From a virus, in the IMG/VR virus record IMGVR_UViG_3300037882_003336, positions 1 through 64,000 of that record: DNA of 64,000 nucleotides. The stretch is one strand, 5' to 3'. The position numbers were made by a program, and so were the translations under genes. Below, one piece after another: positions 49,861-57,887 of the stretch (positions are counted from its first letter, which is position 1; each line of letters opens with the position of its first letter). The notes beneath the pieces were generated by a model that made no database searches, was not told the DNA's origin, and saw nothing but the letters and a program-made list of their open reading frames with translations.

Positions 49861-50120
49861 GTAGTATGGTCCGCGTACCGCCTAAGCAACACAAAAATGG
49901 GGTCGTTGCAGGGGGCATCATCCAGACTTCTCAGGTCGTCTAACTGGATGTGACGGCCAAGGCGCTTTTCAGTGCAGAGCGTGCAGATGATAAGCCTGCG
50001 GTTCCCGCCATTGATAGCACTCCACAGGTCCGGCCTGAGAATCGGCCCGAGCCCACAATGGCCACAGTCCTCGCACTTGTAGTAGCGATCCAGATTCTTC
50101 GGTCTCGGTTTTTCGTTCAT
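49857..50120 (-). CDS. Small zinc-finger protein behind a hairpin array
   Basis: 87 residues from the ATG at 50120 (MNEKPRPKNLDRYYKCEDCG). CEDCGHCG at 16-23 and CTLC at ~49-52 form a four-Cys zinc site, followed by EKRLGRHIQLDDLRSLDDAP. This C..C/C..C-GR-L pattern is common in small phage proteins of unknown function. The 5' region is a 200-base gap with three similar hairpins, which may control this gene. Confidence 0.7.
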   Translation of the reverse strand: MNEKPRPKNLDRYYKCEDCGHCGLGPILRPDLWSAINGGNRRLIICTLCTEKRLGRHIQLDDLRSLDDAPCNDPIFVLLRRYADHTT

Positions 50121-50135
50121 CACTTTGATACGGGT

Positions 50136-50256
50136 CGGGGGTGGCCGACCCCTCCCAGGCTCGACCACCCCCGATTCATGAGTCCAACGGCAAGCCCTCC
50201 CAGTCCGACCGTTGGAAATTTGAGCGAAGATGGCCAGCCCTCCCAGTCCGACCACC
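50136..50256. repeat. Three hairpins with a shared loop sequence
   Basis: Stem 1 CGGGGGTGG (50136-50144) with CCACCCCCG (50165-50173); stem 2 TCCAACGG (50183-50190) with CCGTTGGA (50209-50216); stem 3, weaker, GATGG (50229-50233) with CCACC (50252-50256). Stems differ, but the loops share CCCTCCCAG(T/G)C(C/T)(C)GA; on the minus strand this is TCGGACTGGGAGGG. Changed stems around a kept loop indicate selection on RNA or cruciform structure. They fill the gap between the 50328 and 49857 genes. Confidence 0.65.
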
Positions 50257-50327
50257 CTCGCGCCACCAATTGCGGTGACATCAAACAAGAAAAACGTGCT
50301 TAGCGTGTATTTGGCGACAGCGTAAGC

Positions 50328-50912
50328 TCACATAGCCGCTGCCTCTGGCATTGACGGGAACCCCGGATACGCCTTGTCGCGGAACGTCTCTTTCACCATG
50401 TCCAACCGACCTTTGAACTCCCGGTCAATGCGGGCGTTTTCGCGGTCAAACGCATCCAGATACAACAGTTCCTCTTCCGCCCAAGCAGTGCGAACCGACT
50501 TTTCATCCTGTTCCGGGTGTCGTAGGATAAGCGCACGCCCAATCCCAGTGAACTTCCAATCAACCATCACACCCCGCCTACGAAGCTTATCCACCACTTG
50601 GTTGGTACCGCTCTTCCCAAGCAGGCTCGCCAACACCGGAACACCGTGCTTGAAAATAAACGGATCACACTTACCGAACTCTTCGCCCAGTGTGCATTCG
50701 CCACGAGCGTCGTAGGAATCACCTACTGACTTTGGCACCACCGTGAGAACCGGTGGTGCCACTATCACGGGTCCAAGTTCGTCATCCTCCAATACCAGTT
50801 CCTCAGTATCGTCAACCAATTCTTCCTCCACCTCTTCTGGTTCAATCTCACGAAGCCCAGCGTACTGATCTTCGTGAGCCTCGTCTGCAAATGGGTCGTA
50901 GTCGATCCGCAT
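50328..50912 (-). CDS. Unknown protein with acidic N-terminus
   Basis: 194 residues from the ATG at 50912 (MRIDYDPFADEAHEDQYAGL). Residues 20-55 are very acidic (EIEPEEVEEELVDDTEELVL). The C-terminal half has VVDKLRRRGVMVDWKFTGIG and RALILRHPEQDEKSVRTAWA, then long helices ending PGFPSMPEAAAM. Located 1 base from the 50914 gene. No family recognised. Confidence 0.65.
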   Translation of the reverse strand: MRIDYDPFADEAHEDQYAGLREIEPEEVEEELVDDTEELVLEDDELGPVIVAPPVLTVVPKSVGDSYDARGECTLGEEFGKCDPFIFKHGVPVLASLLGKSGTNQVVDKLRRRGVMVDWKFTGIGRALILRHPEQDEKSVRTAWAEEELLYLDAFDRENARIDREFKGRLDMVKETFRDKAYPGFPSMPEAAAM

Positions 50913-50913
50913 A

Positions 50914-51141
50914 TCAGGTCTGGATGGTGGTAATAAAGTCGAACGCATCTTCCATGGTCTCAAACGGCTCTTCCCTCACTGCAGCCTGTTCGTGTTCTGC
51001 TCCCCGGTACACCATCCAACCTCTGGGTTCCAGGACAGCGGCGGCAATGAAGTTGCTGGCTGCTGACAAGCCGTAGTAGGTGAGGTAGCGTGCGGGCACG
51101 CGGCGAAAGTACATAGCGTCTTCTGGAATGTTCTCAACCAT
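50914..51141 (-). CDS. Unknown small protein beside the PurZ-like gene
   Basis: 75 residues from the ATG at 51141 (MVENIPEDAMYFRRVPARYL). Contains YYGLSAASNFIAAAVLEPRG and ends FETMEDAFDFITTIQT. Four bases past the PurZ-like stop, so translated from the same mRNA. Unknown function. Confidence 0.6.
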   Translation of the reverse strand: MVENIPEDAMYFRRVPARYLTYYGLSAASNFIAAAVLEPRGWMVYRGAEHEQAAVREEPFETMEDAFDFITTIQT

Positions 51142-51145
51142 TTCG

Positions 51146-52414
51146 TTATAGGGTGGAAGCGTGGTCTGTCTCGGGAGACCAGTTGAAGAGCACGTGCTCT
51201 TCACCACAGTAAACGTCCGAATCGGCCATGAACTTAGTAAGGCTTTTTCCGTGCTCGTGTGCTGCTTTTGGGTCTCCGTTCAGGTAGTTGAGGAACGTTA
51301 GGAACATAAATACACCACCCGGTGCGTTGTTCAGTCTCACGAAATCCCGCCATGCGATTTCGCTCATGGTCGCGATGCGGCGTGGGAGCTTGGTGAGAGT
51401 TGTGATTTCGCTCGGCACGTCCCAGCCAGCGTAAGACCGGATTTCGTCCCATGTGAGTTCGGTCTGGTCAGTTTCCCAACCCCCGCTAGACCCTTCGACC
51501 ACTTGGATTTCGTCGCCTCTACCGTCGGCGCGGAGTGCGTCGATTTCGACTTGGGTCAGAAACGCCCCGTTGTGGAGGTATCGGTTGCTGGCAATGCGAA
51601 TTGGGAAGGTCCGGTTGACGCCAACGACCGAATTGAGCAACGCGGGGGCCACACAGGTCTCGCTGAGGAATGAAGCCACCGAAGTGGACCGGCTCGTGCA
51701 GTACGGGTAGTGCGGGCCGTAATTGGAAAGCTGAAAGCCCTGTGACCCGTCGAGCAGCGCCCCGTTGTAACAATTGGCGATGGTTTCGTTGATGTCACCG
51801 CGTGGCTGCGCGTACTCCCACACCGCATTCACATCACGAGCCATGGTGGCCCTCCGAAGCGCACGTTTGGCGCGGGCGGCTCCGGAGCCGGACCCGGTGG
51901 TGCCAGTGCGAGACAATGCCAAGTCCCGGTCAGCGATGGGCTTTCCGTTGAAGTCGTGGGTTCCGTTCTCCAATCCTTCGTCCTCTGGCGTGACGATCGC
52001 GGCCAGAGGGTGAATGAAAAGGTGGGTGCGGGGAACTTCCAGCATTTCCACTTCTTTCTTCAGGTCTTCCGGCTTGAACGCCGCGCCCGGTCCAATGAAG
52101 ATGTAGGGGCGATAGTCCTGATAGCCCCAATAAAACGCACCGGCTGGAAGCACCTTCACCACCCCGCTTCGGCTCACCGAAGAATCGGTAACGGTGTGGC
52201 TAGAATTCCGCGAGTTGGCGGTCAATAGCACCCCCGGTCGCCCAATCTTGGCGAGCAAGGCGCTTGCACACCCCTTGGCCTCAGAACCGGTCTGAGCACC
52301 CATGACCACTGAAACCCGGTTCGGCTTGAAGATGTTCTTGACGAGCCCATCTCGCTCAAAGAGCCTCTGGTTGTCATTGAAGTGTCTGGACCAAGCTTTG
52401 GGATCGTACGTCAT
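51146..52414 (-). CDS. purZ-like: Adenylosuccinate synthetase-like enzyme, PurZ type
   Basis: 422 residues (PurA ~430) from the ATG at 52414. The P-loop GAQTGSEAKG (39-48) corresponds to PurA GxQWGDEGKG, but the catalytic Asp is Ser44. Ser in this place is reported as a mark of PurZ, which joins Asp to dGMP to give 2-aminoadenylosuccinate. Lys48 and His73 (NSSHTVTD, cf. NAGHTV) are kept. GSQGFQLSNYGPHYPYCTSR, then SFLSETCVAPALLNSVVGVN, FPIRIASN and ITTLTKLPRRI follow the family order. Trp of QWGDEGKG is Thr and the last Gly Ala, so the site is unusual even for PurZ. A PurB-like gene at 44453 could do the next step. Confidence 0.85.
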   Translation of the reverse strand: MTYDPKAWSRHFNDNQRLFERDGLVKNIFKPNRVSVVMGAQTGSEAKGCASALLAKIGRPGVLLTANSRNSSHTVTDSSVSRSGVVKVLPAGAFYWGYQDYRPYIFIGPGAAFKPEDLKKEVEMLEVPRTHLFIHPLAAIVTPEDEGLENGTHDFNGKPIADRDLALSRTGTTGSGSGAARAKRALRRATMARDVNAVWEYAQPRGDINETIANCYNGALLDGSQGFQLSNYGPHYPYCTSRSTSVASFLSETCVAPALLNSVVGVNRTFPIRIASNRYLHNGAFLTQVEIDALRADGRGDEIQVVEGSSGGWETDQTELTWDEIRSYAGWDVPSEITTLTKLPRRIATMSEIAWRDFVRLNNAPGGVFMFLTFLNYLNGDPKAAHEHGKSLTKFMADSDVYCGEEHVLFNWSPETDHASTL

Positions 52415-52436
52415 AAAGTGTAGCAGAAAACGGTGT

Positions 52437-52628
52437 TTACTCGCGGGTCTTCCGATTGAAGAACTGGTAGATGCGCTCACGCAGTGAACCCAGCAGAGAC
52501 AGGGTCGCGGTAGGTGCCCATGTTGGGCATTTTGGATGAGCCGACAAGCCCATGTCGCACTGGTATGCGCCATAGGCGAAGTTGGCAGAGTAACGGCAGG
52601 TGTTGCAGGACCGTGGAAGATGTTTCAC
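52437..52628 (-). CDS. Tiny Cys-rich protein
   Basis: 63 residues (MKHLPRSCNTCRYSANFAYG ...). CNTC at 8-11, C at ~24 and C at ~34 make a likely four-Cys zinc knuckle like those of small phage CxxC proteins. A helical C-terminus follows (SLLGSLRERIYQFFNRKTRE). Lies 22 bases upstream of the PurZ-like gene. Confidence 0.6.
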   Translation of the reverse strand: MKHLPRSCNTCRYSANFAYGAYQCDMGLSAHPKCPTWAPTATLSLLGSLRERIYQFFNRKTRE

Positions 52629-52644
52629 GCCAGCCTAGAAAACC

Positions 52645-52836
52645 CTAATATGGCATCTCGTTCCAAGTACCGGGCTCTGGCAGTCCCAAACGGGAGGAAG
52701 TCTTCACCCAGGTCTGATCCCTGGGGTTGTAAGTCTGATCCTCGCGGAAGAGTGGCTCACCGTTTTCGAATCCAGCGGCTTTGGAACCACGGTGGATGCG
52801 GCGACCGAGTGCTGACCATTGGGCGAAGGTTTTCAT
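52645..52836 (-). CDS. Unknown tiny protein
   Basis: 63 residues from the ATG at 52836 (MKTFAQWSALGRRIHRGSKA), overlapping the upstream stop by ATGA. Contains NGEPLFREDQTYNPRDQTWV. No motif recognised. Coupling to the 52833 gene supports a real gene. Confidence 0.6.
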   Translation of the reverse strand: MKTFAQWSALGRRIHRGSKAAGFENGEPLFREDQTYNPRDQTWVKTSSRLGLPEPGTWNEMPY

Positions 52837-53546
52837 AATGGAACTTGTACGCGTTTTTCGACGATCGTGGCAGTTGGGTTGATGGCACGGCATTTGTCGA
52901 GTGCTGACTCCATAGTGTTGTACTTCTGTGTGTTAAGTTCCCTAACCGAAGAATTCACATAGTAGTGTTGACCCTCAGACCACTTGGAAATCGTAAACAC
53001 CTCCTGTTTGTAAAGCCCAACCATATCACCATTCCACTCCATGGAGTCTGTCACCTTTTCAATGGGGTCGGTGCGCATCCCACCTTGGAAGTTCACAAAG
53101 ACGTTGTCCTCCTTGTCGAGCAGCGCCTTGGCAGTCGCAGCCCACATAGTGCCAAACTCAGCCCACGACGGATGCTTTCCTTCTTTTACTGCCATATCCA
53201 TGTGAATATTGCGTTCCTGCAGCACTTTGAACTGCTTAGTGAACCAGTCTCGGTACAGATGTAGGCGCGGTAAGTCGAGCTTGGTGAGGTGAATAAACCA
53301 CGCTTTGTAGTCATTCGGTTCCAGAGAGGTGTCAAGCAACGCCAGAGTTATGGGCGAAGGCCGATCGGGTGGCTCCACGCCAACGATTTCGGCCATTGCT
53401 CGGACTTTCCGGGCTTGCTGTTGAGCCTTTTTCACAATCCTCGGGCTCATACCGGATTCATCGACGATCTTGGCGTCGCGTTCGGCCATGTCGGCTAGAG
53501 TTGAGGCAAACTCGCGGAGTTCCTCGATGGTGAATTCAGGGCTCAT
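52833..53546 (-). CDS. Unknown early protein
   Basis: 237 residues (MSPEFTIEELREFASTLADM ...). Helical N-half (IVKKAQQQARKVRAMAEIVG), central helices (LHLYRDWFTKQFKVLQERN) and a beta C-end (GQHYYVNSSVRELNTQKYN) with TATIVEKRVQVPL. Coupled by ATGA to the TOPRIM gene upstream and to the 52645 gene. May work with the TOPRIM protein; no family seen. Confidence 0.65.
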   Translation of the reverse strand: MSPEFTIEELREFASTLADMAERDAKIVDESGMSPRIVKKAQQQARKVRAMAEIVGVEPPDRPSPITLALLDTSLEPNDYKAWFIHLTKLDLPRLHLYRDWFTKQFKVLQERNIHMDMAVKEGKHPSWAEFGTMWAATAKALLDKEDNVFVNFQGGMRTDPIEKVTDSMEWNGDMVGLYKQEVFTISKWSEGQHYYVNSSVRELNTQKYNTMESALDKCRAINPTATIVEKRVQVPL

Positions 53547-54427
53547 TGTGGTTTCAGGGTTTCAGCTAGTGCGTCGAGTTTGATGCGGAGTTCCTCTTCC
53601 TTGTAACAAGAGTCGTTCCATTTATCTTCATCGCGGAGGCTAAGAACTCCGTTCCGGCAGATGGTGGCGAGCAGTTCCACATCCAGTGCGTCAAGCTCCC
53701 ACGACTCGTTGCCGTACTTGGCGACGTACTCGGGGGCGCGACTGTCGCTCATCTTGGTGGGGTTGGGGATGAGATTGTGCCGTTCGATCTGGCGCATGGT
53801 GAGCGCTGCCCGGTGCACCGTGATGTCGGACTGGGAGAACAAAGCGAGGCGGTCCGCCACGTCCGTGCTCATGTGAACTCCGCTCGGATCGAAGTCCCCG
53901 AAGTAGATCACGTGGCATTTCTTCCTGCCCGCCACGGTGCGCTCCTGCAGTTCCTTGCCAAGGTCGTACATCGCGGTGGCACTGCTGTACCCCTTGTTGG
54001 AGTGGAATGGCACTTCCAGCTTTCGGCACACTGGAGCCAATACGCCCTCAAGCGCCTGCTTCTCGCATGCCACCACCACGTAATTTGTCTGGTCCTGCCA
54101 TTTGTCGATCTTGAAGCCCTCGACGGTGCTGCGCATGATGTGGTATGGGGAATCCCAAGTCTGGACGATATGAGGTACCCGTCCCCGATCCACGATCGCG
54201 TCCCAGTCGATCAGCCCCGCCATCCGTCCGTCGGCGACCGCGCCCTTCAGCCGGTCGTATGACTCCTGCGAGTTCGGGTAGACGTTGTCCTTGACGCCTT
54301 GGTAGAAAAGCTGGCGCAAGGAGAGTGAATACCCGCGAGCCAAATAATCCGAACAGACCCCGTCAGCCCACGTGATCAGGCGCATGGTCTCGCTGCGGAA
54401 CGCTTTGTCGATGAACTTTTCGTACAT
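53543..54427 (-). CDS. TOPRIM protein related to topoisomerase VI A / Spo11
   Basis: 294 residues. Residues 37-45 (LRQLFYQGV) match the (R)xxFY motif around the catalytic Tyr of Spo11/Topo VI A proteins (Tyr42). A TOPRIM fold follows: YVVVACEKQALEGVL with Glu122, then VIYFGDFDPSGVHM with Asp178 and Asp180. Similar stand-alone proteins occur in bacteria and phages. They might cut or bind DNA; no partner B subunit was seen here. The ATG at 54427 is set by the promoter five bases away, and this gene heads the PurZ-side cluster of early genes. Confidence 0.75.
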   Translation of the reverse strand: MYEKFIDKAFRSETMRLITWADGVCSDYLARGYSLSLRQLFYQGVKDNVYPNSQESYDRLKGAVADGRMAGLIDWDAIVDRGRVPHIVQTWDSPYHIMRSTVEGFKIDKWQDQTNYVVVACEKQALEGVLAPVCRKLEVPFHSNKGYSSATAMYDLGKELQERTVAGRKKCHVIYFGDFDPSGVHMSTDVADRLALFSQSDITVHRAALTMRQIERHNLIPNPTKMSDSRAPEYVAKYGNESWELDALDVELLATICRNGVLSLRDEDKWNDSCYKEEELRIKLDALAETLKPQ

Positions 54428-54432
54428 CCGAC

Positions 54433-54461
54433 ACTATAACACAGCCCGTGACTTTTGTCAA
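54433..54461 (-). promoter_or_regulatory. Sigma70 promoter giving a leaderless mRNA
   Basis: Minus strand TTGACA (54461-54456), 17-base spacer ending GGCTGTGT, TATAGT (54438-54433), five bases to the ATG at 54427. It lies directly behind the stop of the 54463 gene. Likely drives 54427 down to the PurZ-like gene and beyond; no terminator was seen within that stretch. Confidence 0.9.
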
Positions 54462-54462
54462 G

Positions 54463-57400
54463 TCATACCACCGTGAGCTTTTCCAAGTCGACTTGCGCAG
54501 CCTCTCCCCTCATCGTCGTGATGTGGGCTTTCCCGTCTTTGTAGTGGTAGATGAAGCCCTTGGTGGACTTTTTATCCCCCCACTTCACAAGCTCACTTCC
54601 ATCAATCGCTGGTTTCATGGCCGACTTGGCTGGAAGGGTGTTGCCGTTGCTGAGCGTGATGTACGGACCCATCACGGTGACGACGAGCGCCAGTTTCTTG
54701 TCCGCTATCGCGTAAGCAACGTCGCCGATTTCGAACGGGTTATCCTTGCTTGGATTAGTTGGGTTGCCGTGACCGTAGGCGGCAAACATCTTGGTGACCT
54801 TATTGACTTGGGCAAGCTCGTCATCGCCCATGAGGTTGGAGACATCCGGAGTTGGCGACGCTTTTTCCAGCGCATATGCCGGTACCATGAACACCGCTGG
54901 GGTACCAGCGTCGGAAGACTTCGGAATGTGTACAACGCATTGAGCCACATTGAAGTCGTCGTCGACCAGTGTCAACAAGACCTTTCCGGTGGCTGTTGGT
55001 GCCAGCCCGAACTTGAATGAACCATCAGGATAGTCCGACACCTTGGTACCCTCGGGAATGACAACGGAGTCCCCAATCACCCAGTCACCTTCGGTACCCC
55101 AAGCCGAACGGGCTGGCGCGAACTTCACCGCACTATCCAGGTTGAAGATCATCGACTCACCCTTGTTGATAGTGTCATTACCAACTTTCCCACTGAGCAT
55201 TTTGACAATCACATGATCGCTCTCCACAGTCTCTATCGCGCCCCTCGCATCCACCTTCCCACCGTATTCGGTCCCGTCCTCGTCGCCGTCTGTGTACTCA
55301 CCCTTGATGGTGACGGGTGACCCAGGCACCATGTAATAAACGGGTGCTTTGATACTGGCAATGTCTTTGAGCTTGCTGATGCTGTTGTCGGTCTTCGGGT
55401 TGTCACCGGGCTTTTTGATCTGGGCAACACTCACCAAGTGATAGGTGCTGTCCTTGGTGAGTGATGGGATGTAAACGACGCACGAAGCCACGTCGAACGT
55501 GTGAGGGTCAACCAACGTCAGTGCGACAGTGGCTTTGAGGTCCTTCTCGATCTCCACGTGAGCGTTCGTGCCGTATCCGAAAATCGTGCTACCGCTCTTC
55601 ACGATGACCTTATCACCAATCTTTAGGTCATCTGGCTTGATCTGCCATGACTCCATGGCGATCTTCTTGAACGCCACGACCTTTCCGGGATCAAAGTTGT
55701 CAAACCCCGTAGTGTTCGAGAAGATCTTGACGTCGGCGGCGTCTGCCGTCATGGTCGTGATCATACCGAGCACCTCCCCGGTTGGAACCTTTATGCGGAC
55801 CGGGCTGGCAGTGCGGAGGAATGACACGTCGTTCTTGAGTTGGTACTCCAGTTTCTCGTGGTACCCATCATTGAAGTCAACGTCCGTGTAGGAGGACACC
55901 GCCATCATGTTCTGGATTGTCTCTCCGACCGCTTTTTCGATCGCGTCTTCATGCTCGTCGAAGAGCTTTTTAGCCAGCTGCCTGACCTTTACCGCCAAGT
56001 TGTTCGGGGAACTCGCGAACCCAAATGCAGCCAGTTCGTCGTCCCACGCTTGTTGCGACATGCTCGCCTTCGAGTATGGGTAAGCTTTGTACAACTCCCT
56101 CATGTAGTCGACTGCTGCCTCTGTGGCTTTGGTAAGCTCCGACTTATTGTCCTGTGCCCCCGTGGAGAGGTCTATTGAGTTTACATCAACTTCACTCAGG
56201 TCAATTTTCCCATCGGCGTGCTCCGTTGTAATGAACACCTTTCCTTCATGGGCAACATCAGAGTCGTCCATGATTGTTACCTCGGTCCCGTCATGAAGTT
56301 TCGCCTTCACGGGTAGCTTCACTGTTGTCAGAATGACATCGGGCTTCACGATTCCAGAGGTAACTCCAGAGATGGGAAGGTGAACCACGATCTGCACAGA
56401 ACCGTTGTTAAGTTTGGAGTTCACCCACGCCAGGGTCTTTTCCTCTTCTCCATCGTGTTTCCACCACGGGTCCTTGCCATCTTCTGCGTTTCCGACAACT
56501 ACAAGTGACTTGGCAGCGAGTGCAGGCGCTGCTGTGAATGCTGGTGCTGTGGCACCCTTGGTGCCAGTGACTGCACCAAGGTTCTTATCGGGGACTGGCT
56601 CCGGAATTGGCTTGCCGGATGCATAAGCGGCGGCACGCACGATCTTCTTGGCTTGGCTGGAACACTTGGGGAGCAGCGTTCCAACGTTTTCCACACTCGC
56701 TTTCATGTCGAGTGCCTTTTTGAGCCACCCGTATCCACCACCGATCGCATATCGCTTGACCTTGTTGAATACGGTTCCGGTGTTGTGCTGAAGGTCGTAA
56801 ACATGGTCAATGGCAACCGCCCGTTCCCGGCTGTTTTTGGCGGAGTTCAGCCGCAACCACCCATCCGTGATGCCCTTCCACGCCCTGCCACCGTAGGAAC
56901 TGCTCCAACTTCCCTTGTCGTAACAGATACCCGCGTACTGGACAAAAGCGGCATCCGTCCAGTTCATCTCCTTCATGGTGCGCCTGACCGCATCAACTGC
57001 AGCGCTGTAGTCAGGTGATGAACCACCCTTTTCCTCGGGTGGGCGTTCAAACCGTGGCATGTTACCGGGCGAGGAAACACGGCGCACCAACTTGCGCGTG
57101 AAGCTGACCTGTTCCTTGGTCAGTTCGTTCACCAACGCCGACTGTGGTCTGTCCGACAGGTGGCGCATTTCAGCACAGATCGAAATGAACGTGGCGTCCA
57201 GCAATTCCCGCTGAAGGTTGGGTAAGAGGGTCTCAAATGCAGCCCGTATGTCGTCCTTGATGTTGGAGCGGCCAAAGAAGCTCGCCGTTTGTCTCCCCAT
57301 CATATCGGTACCGGGCGCTTGCCCCTCGTCCGGAAGACCGGAGGAGAAGGCCCAGGAGAGTGCATAGAAGTCAAACAAGGAGACTTCGGGGTTTGATGGG

Positions 57401-57474
57401 GAGGTGTAGTTCAAAGCTTCTCCCAACAGAGAACCCCTCATTGCCTTGTTAATTGACTCCAGTAGCGGCATCAC
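54463..57474 (-). CDS. 1003-residue internal virion protein candidate
   Basis: The N-terminus MMPLLESINK has LLE at 4-6 before Ser and LGE at 17-19 before Ala, so it fits the packaged-protein leader. Residues ~150-250 hold AFVQYAGICYDKGSWSSSYG and IDHVYDLQHNTGTVFNKVKR, a block I know only from phage proteins of unknown function. Then a Pro/Ala linker (~280-310) and a long beta-rich part made of related units: TVALTLVDPHTFDVASCVVY (about 655) and KVLLTLVDDDFNVAQCVVHI (about 840) are clear internal repeats. No catalytic motif seen. It may be a large ejected protein. Confidence 0.7.
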   Translation of the reverse strand: MMPLLESINKAMRGSLLGEALNYTSPSNPEVSLFDFYALSWAFSSGLPDEGQAPGTDMMGRQTASFFGRSNIKDDIRAAFETLLPNLQRELLDATFISICAEMRHLSDRPQSALVNELTKEQVSFTRKLVRRVSSPGNMPRFERPPEEKGGSSPDYSAAVDAVRRTMKEMNWTDAAFVQYAGICYDKGSWSSSYGGRAWKGITDGWLRLNSAKNSRERAVAIDHVYDLQHNTGTVFNKVKRYAIGGGYGWLKKALDMKASVENVGTLLPKCSSQAKKIVRAAAYASGKPIPEPVPDKNLGAVTGTKGATAPAFTAAPALAAKSLVVVGNAEDGKDPWWKHDGEEEKTLAWVNSKLNNGSVQIVVHLPISGVTSGIVKPDVILTTVKLPVKAKLHDGTEVTIMDDSDVAHEGKVFITTEHADGKIDLSEVDVNSIDLSTGAQDNKSELTKATEAAVDYMRELYKAYPYSKASMSQQAWDDELAAFGFASSPNNLAVKVRQLAKKLFDEHEDAIEKAVGETIQNMMAVSSYTDVDFNDGYHEKLEYQLKNDVSFLRTASPVRIKVPTGEVLGMITTMTADAADVKIFSNTTGFDNFDPGKVVAFKKIAMESWQIKPDDLKIGDKVIVKSGSTIFGYGTNAHVEIEKDLKATVALTLVDPHTFDVASCVVYIPSLTKDSTYHLVSVAQIKKPGDNPKTDNSISKLKDIASIKAPVYYMVPGSPVTIKGEYTDGDEDGTEYGGKVDARGAIETVESDHVIVKMLSGKVGNDTINKGESMIFNLDSAVKFAPARSAWGTEGDWVIGDSVVIPEGTKVSDYPDGSFKFGLAPTATGKVLLTLVDDDFNVAQCVVHIPKSSDAGTPAVFMVPAYALEKASPTPDVSNLMGDDELAQVNKVTKMFAAYGHGNPTNPSKDNPFEIGDVAYAIADKKLALVVTVMGPYITLSNGNTLPAKSAMKPAIDGSELVKWGDKKSTKGFIYHYKDGKAHITTMRGEAAQVDLEKLTVV

Positions 57475-57491
57475 GAAACTTAGGTTTTATT

Positions 57492-57887
57492 ATGAAACTT
57501 CTCACTTTACTTGCACTTCTGTTCACCGCGCCACTTTTAGTAGCGAATGTCCCAGTGAAAGTTGCGTGGAACCCACCAGCCAATGAACTCGGCGTTGCCG
57601 GGTATATCGTGAGGTGGTACAGCAAGAATGGCAAAGAACTCGGCAAGGCCGATGTAGGCAACGTCCAGCGTTTCGAAAGCCCCGCGTTGTCAGCCGGTGA
57701 CTACACTTTTTCCGTGACCGCCTATGGTCCAAGCCGTGTGGAGTCCAAAGCAGCCCTATTGAATGTCGCGATCAAAAAGATCAAACTGAAACGCTCAAAA
57801 GACCTGCGGACTTGGGAAGATGATAAGTGGTTCTATCGCATTACCACTGAGGACCAGGAGTTTTATCGGCTCGATCTGCTGCCATGA
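57492..57887 (+). CDS. Secreted fibronectin-III-like protein, short paralog
   Basis: 131 residues. Signal peptide MKLLTLLALLFTAPLLVANV at 1-20. Then a single FnIII domain: VKVAWNPPANELGVAGYIVR, WYSKNGKELGKADVGNVQRF, GDYTFSVTAYGPSRVESKA. A C-terminal tail (SKDLRTWEDDKWFYRI) follows, as in the 1736 protein, where HSGNLIDWAVEDDYLTT occurs at a similar place. Divergent by 17 bases from the 54463 gene; the 3' end overlaps the 57841 gene by 47 bases. Exported or periplasmic by its signal; binding role inferred. Confidence 0.75.
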   Translation: MKLLTLLALLFTAPLLVANVPVKVAWNPPANELGVAGYIVRWYSKNGKELGKADVGNVQRFESPALSAGDYTFSVTAYGPSRVESKAALLNVAIKKIKLKRSKDLRTWEDDKWFYRITTEDQEFYRLDLLP

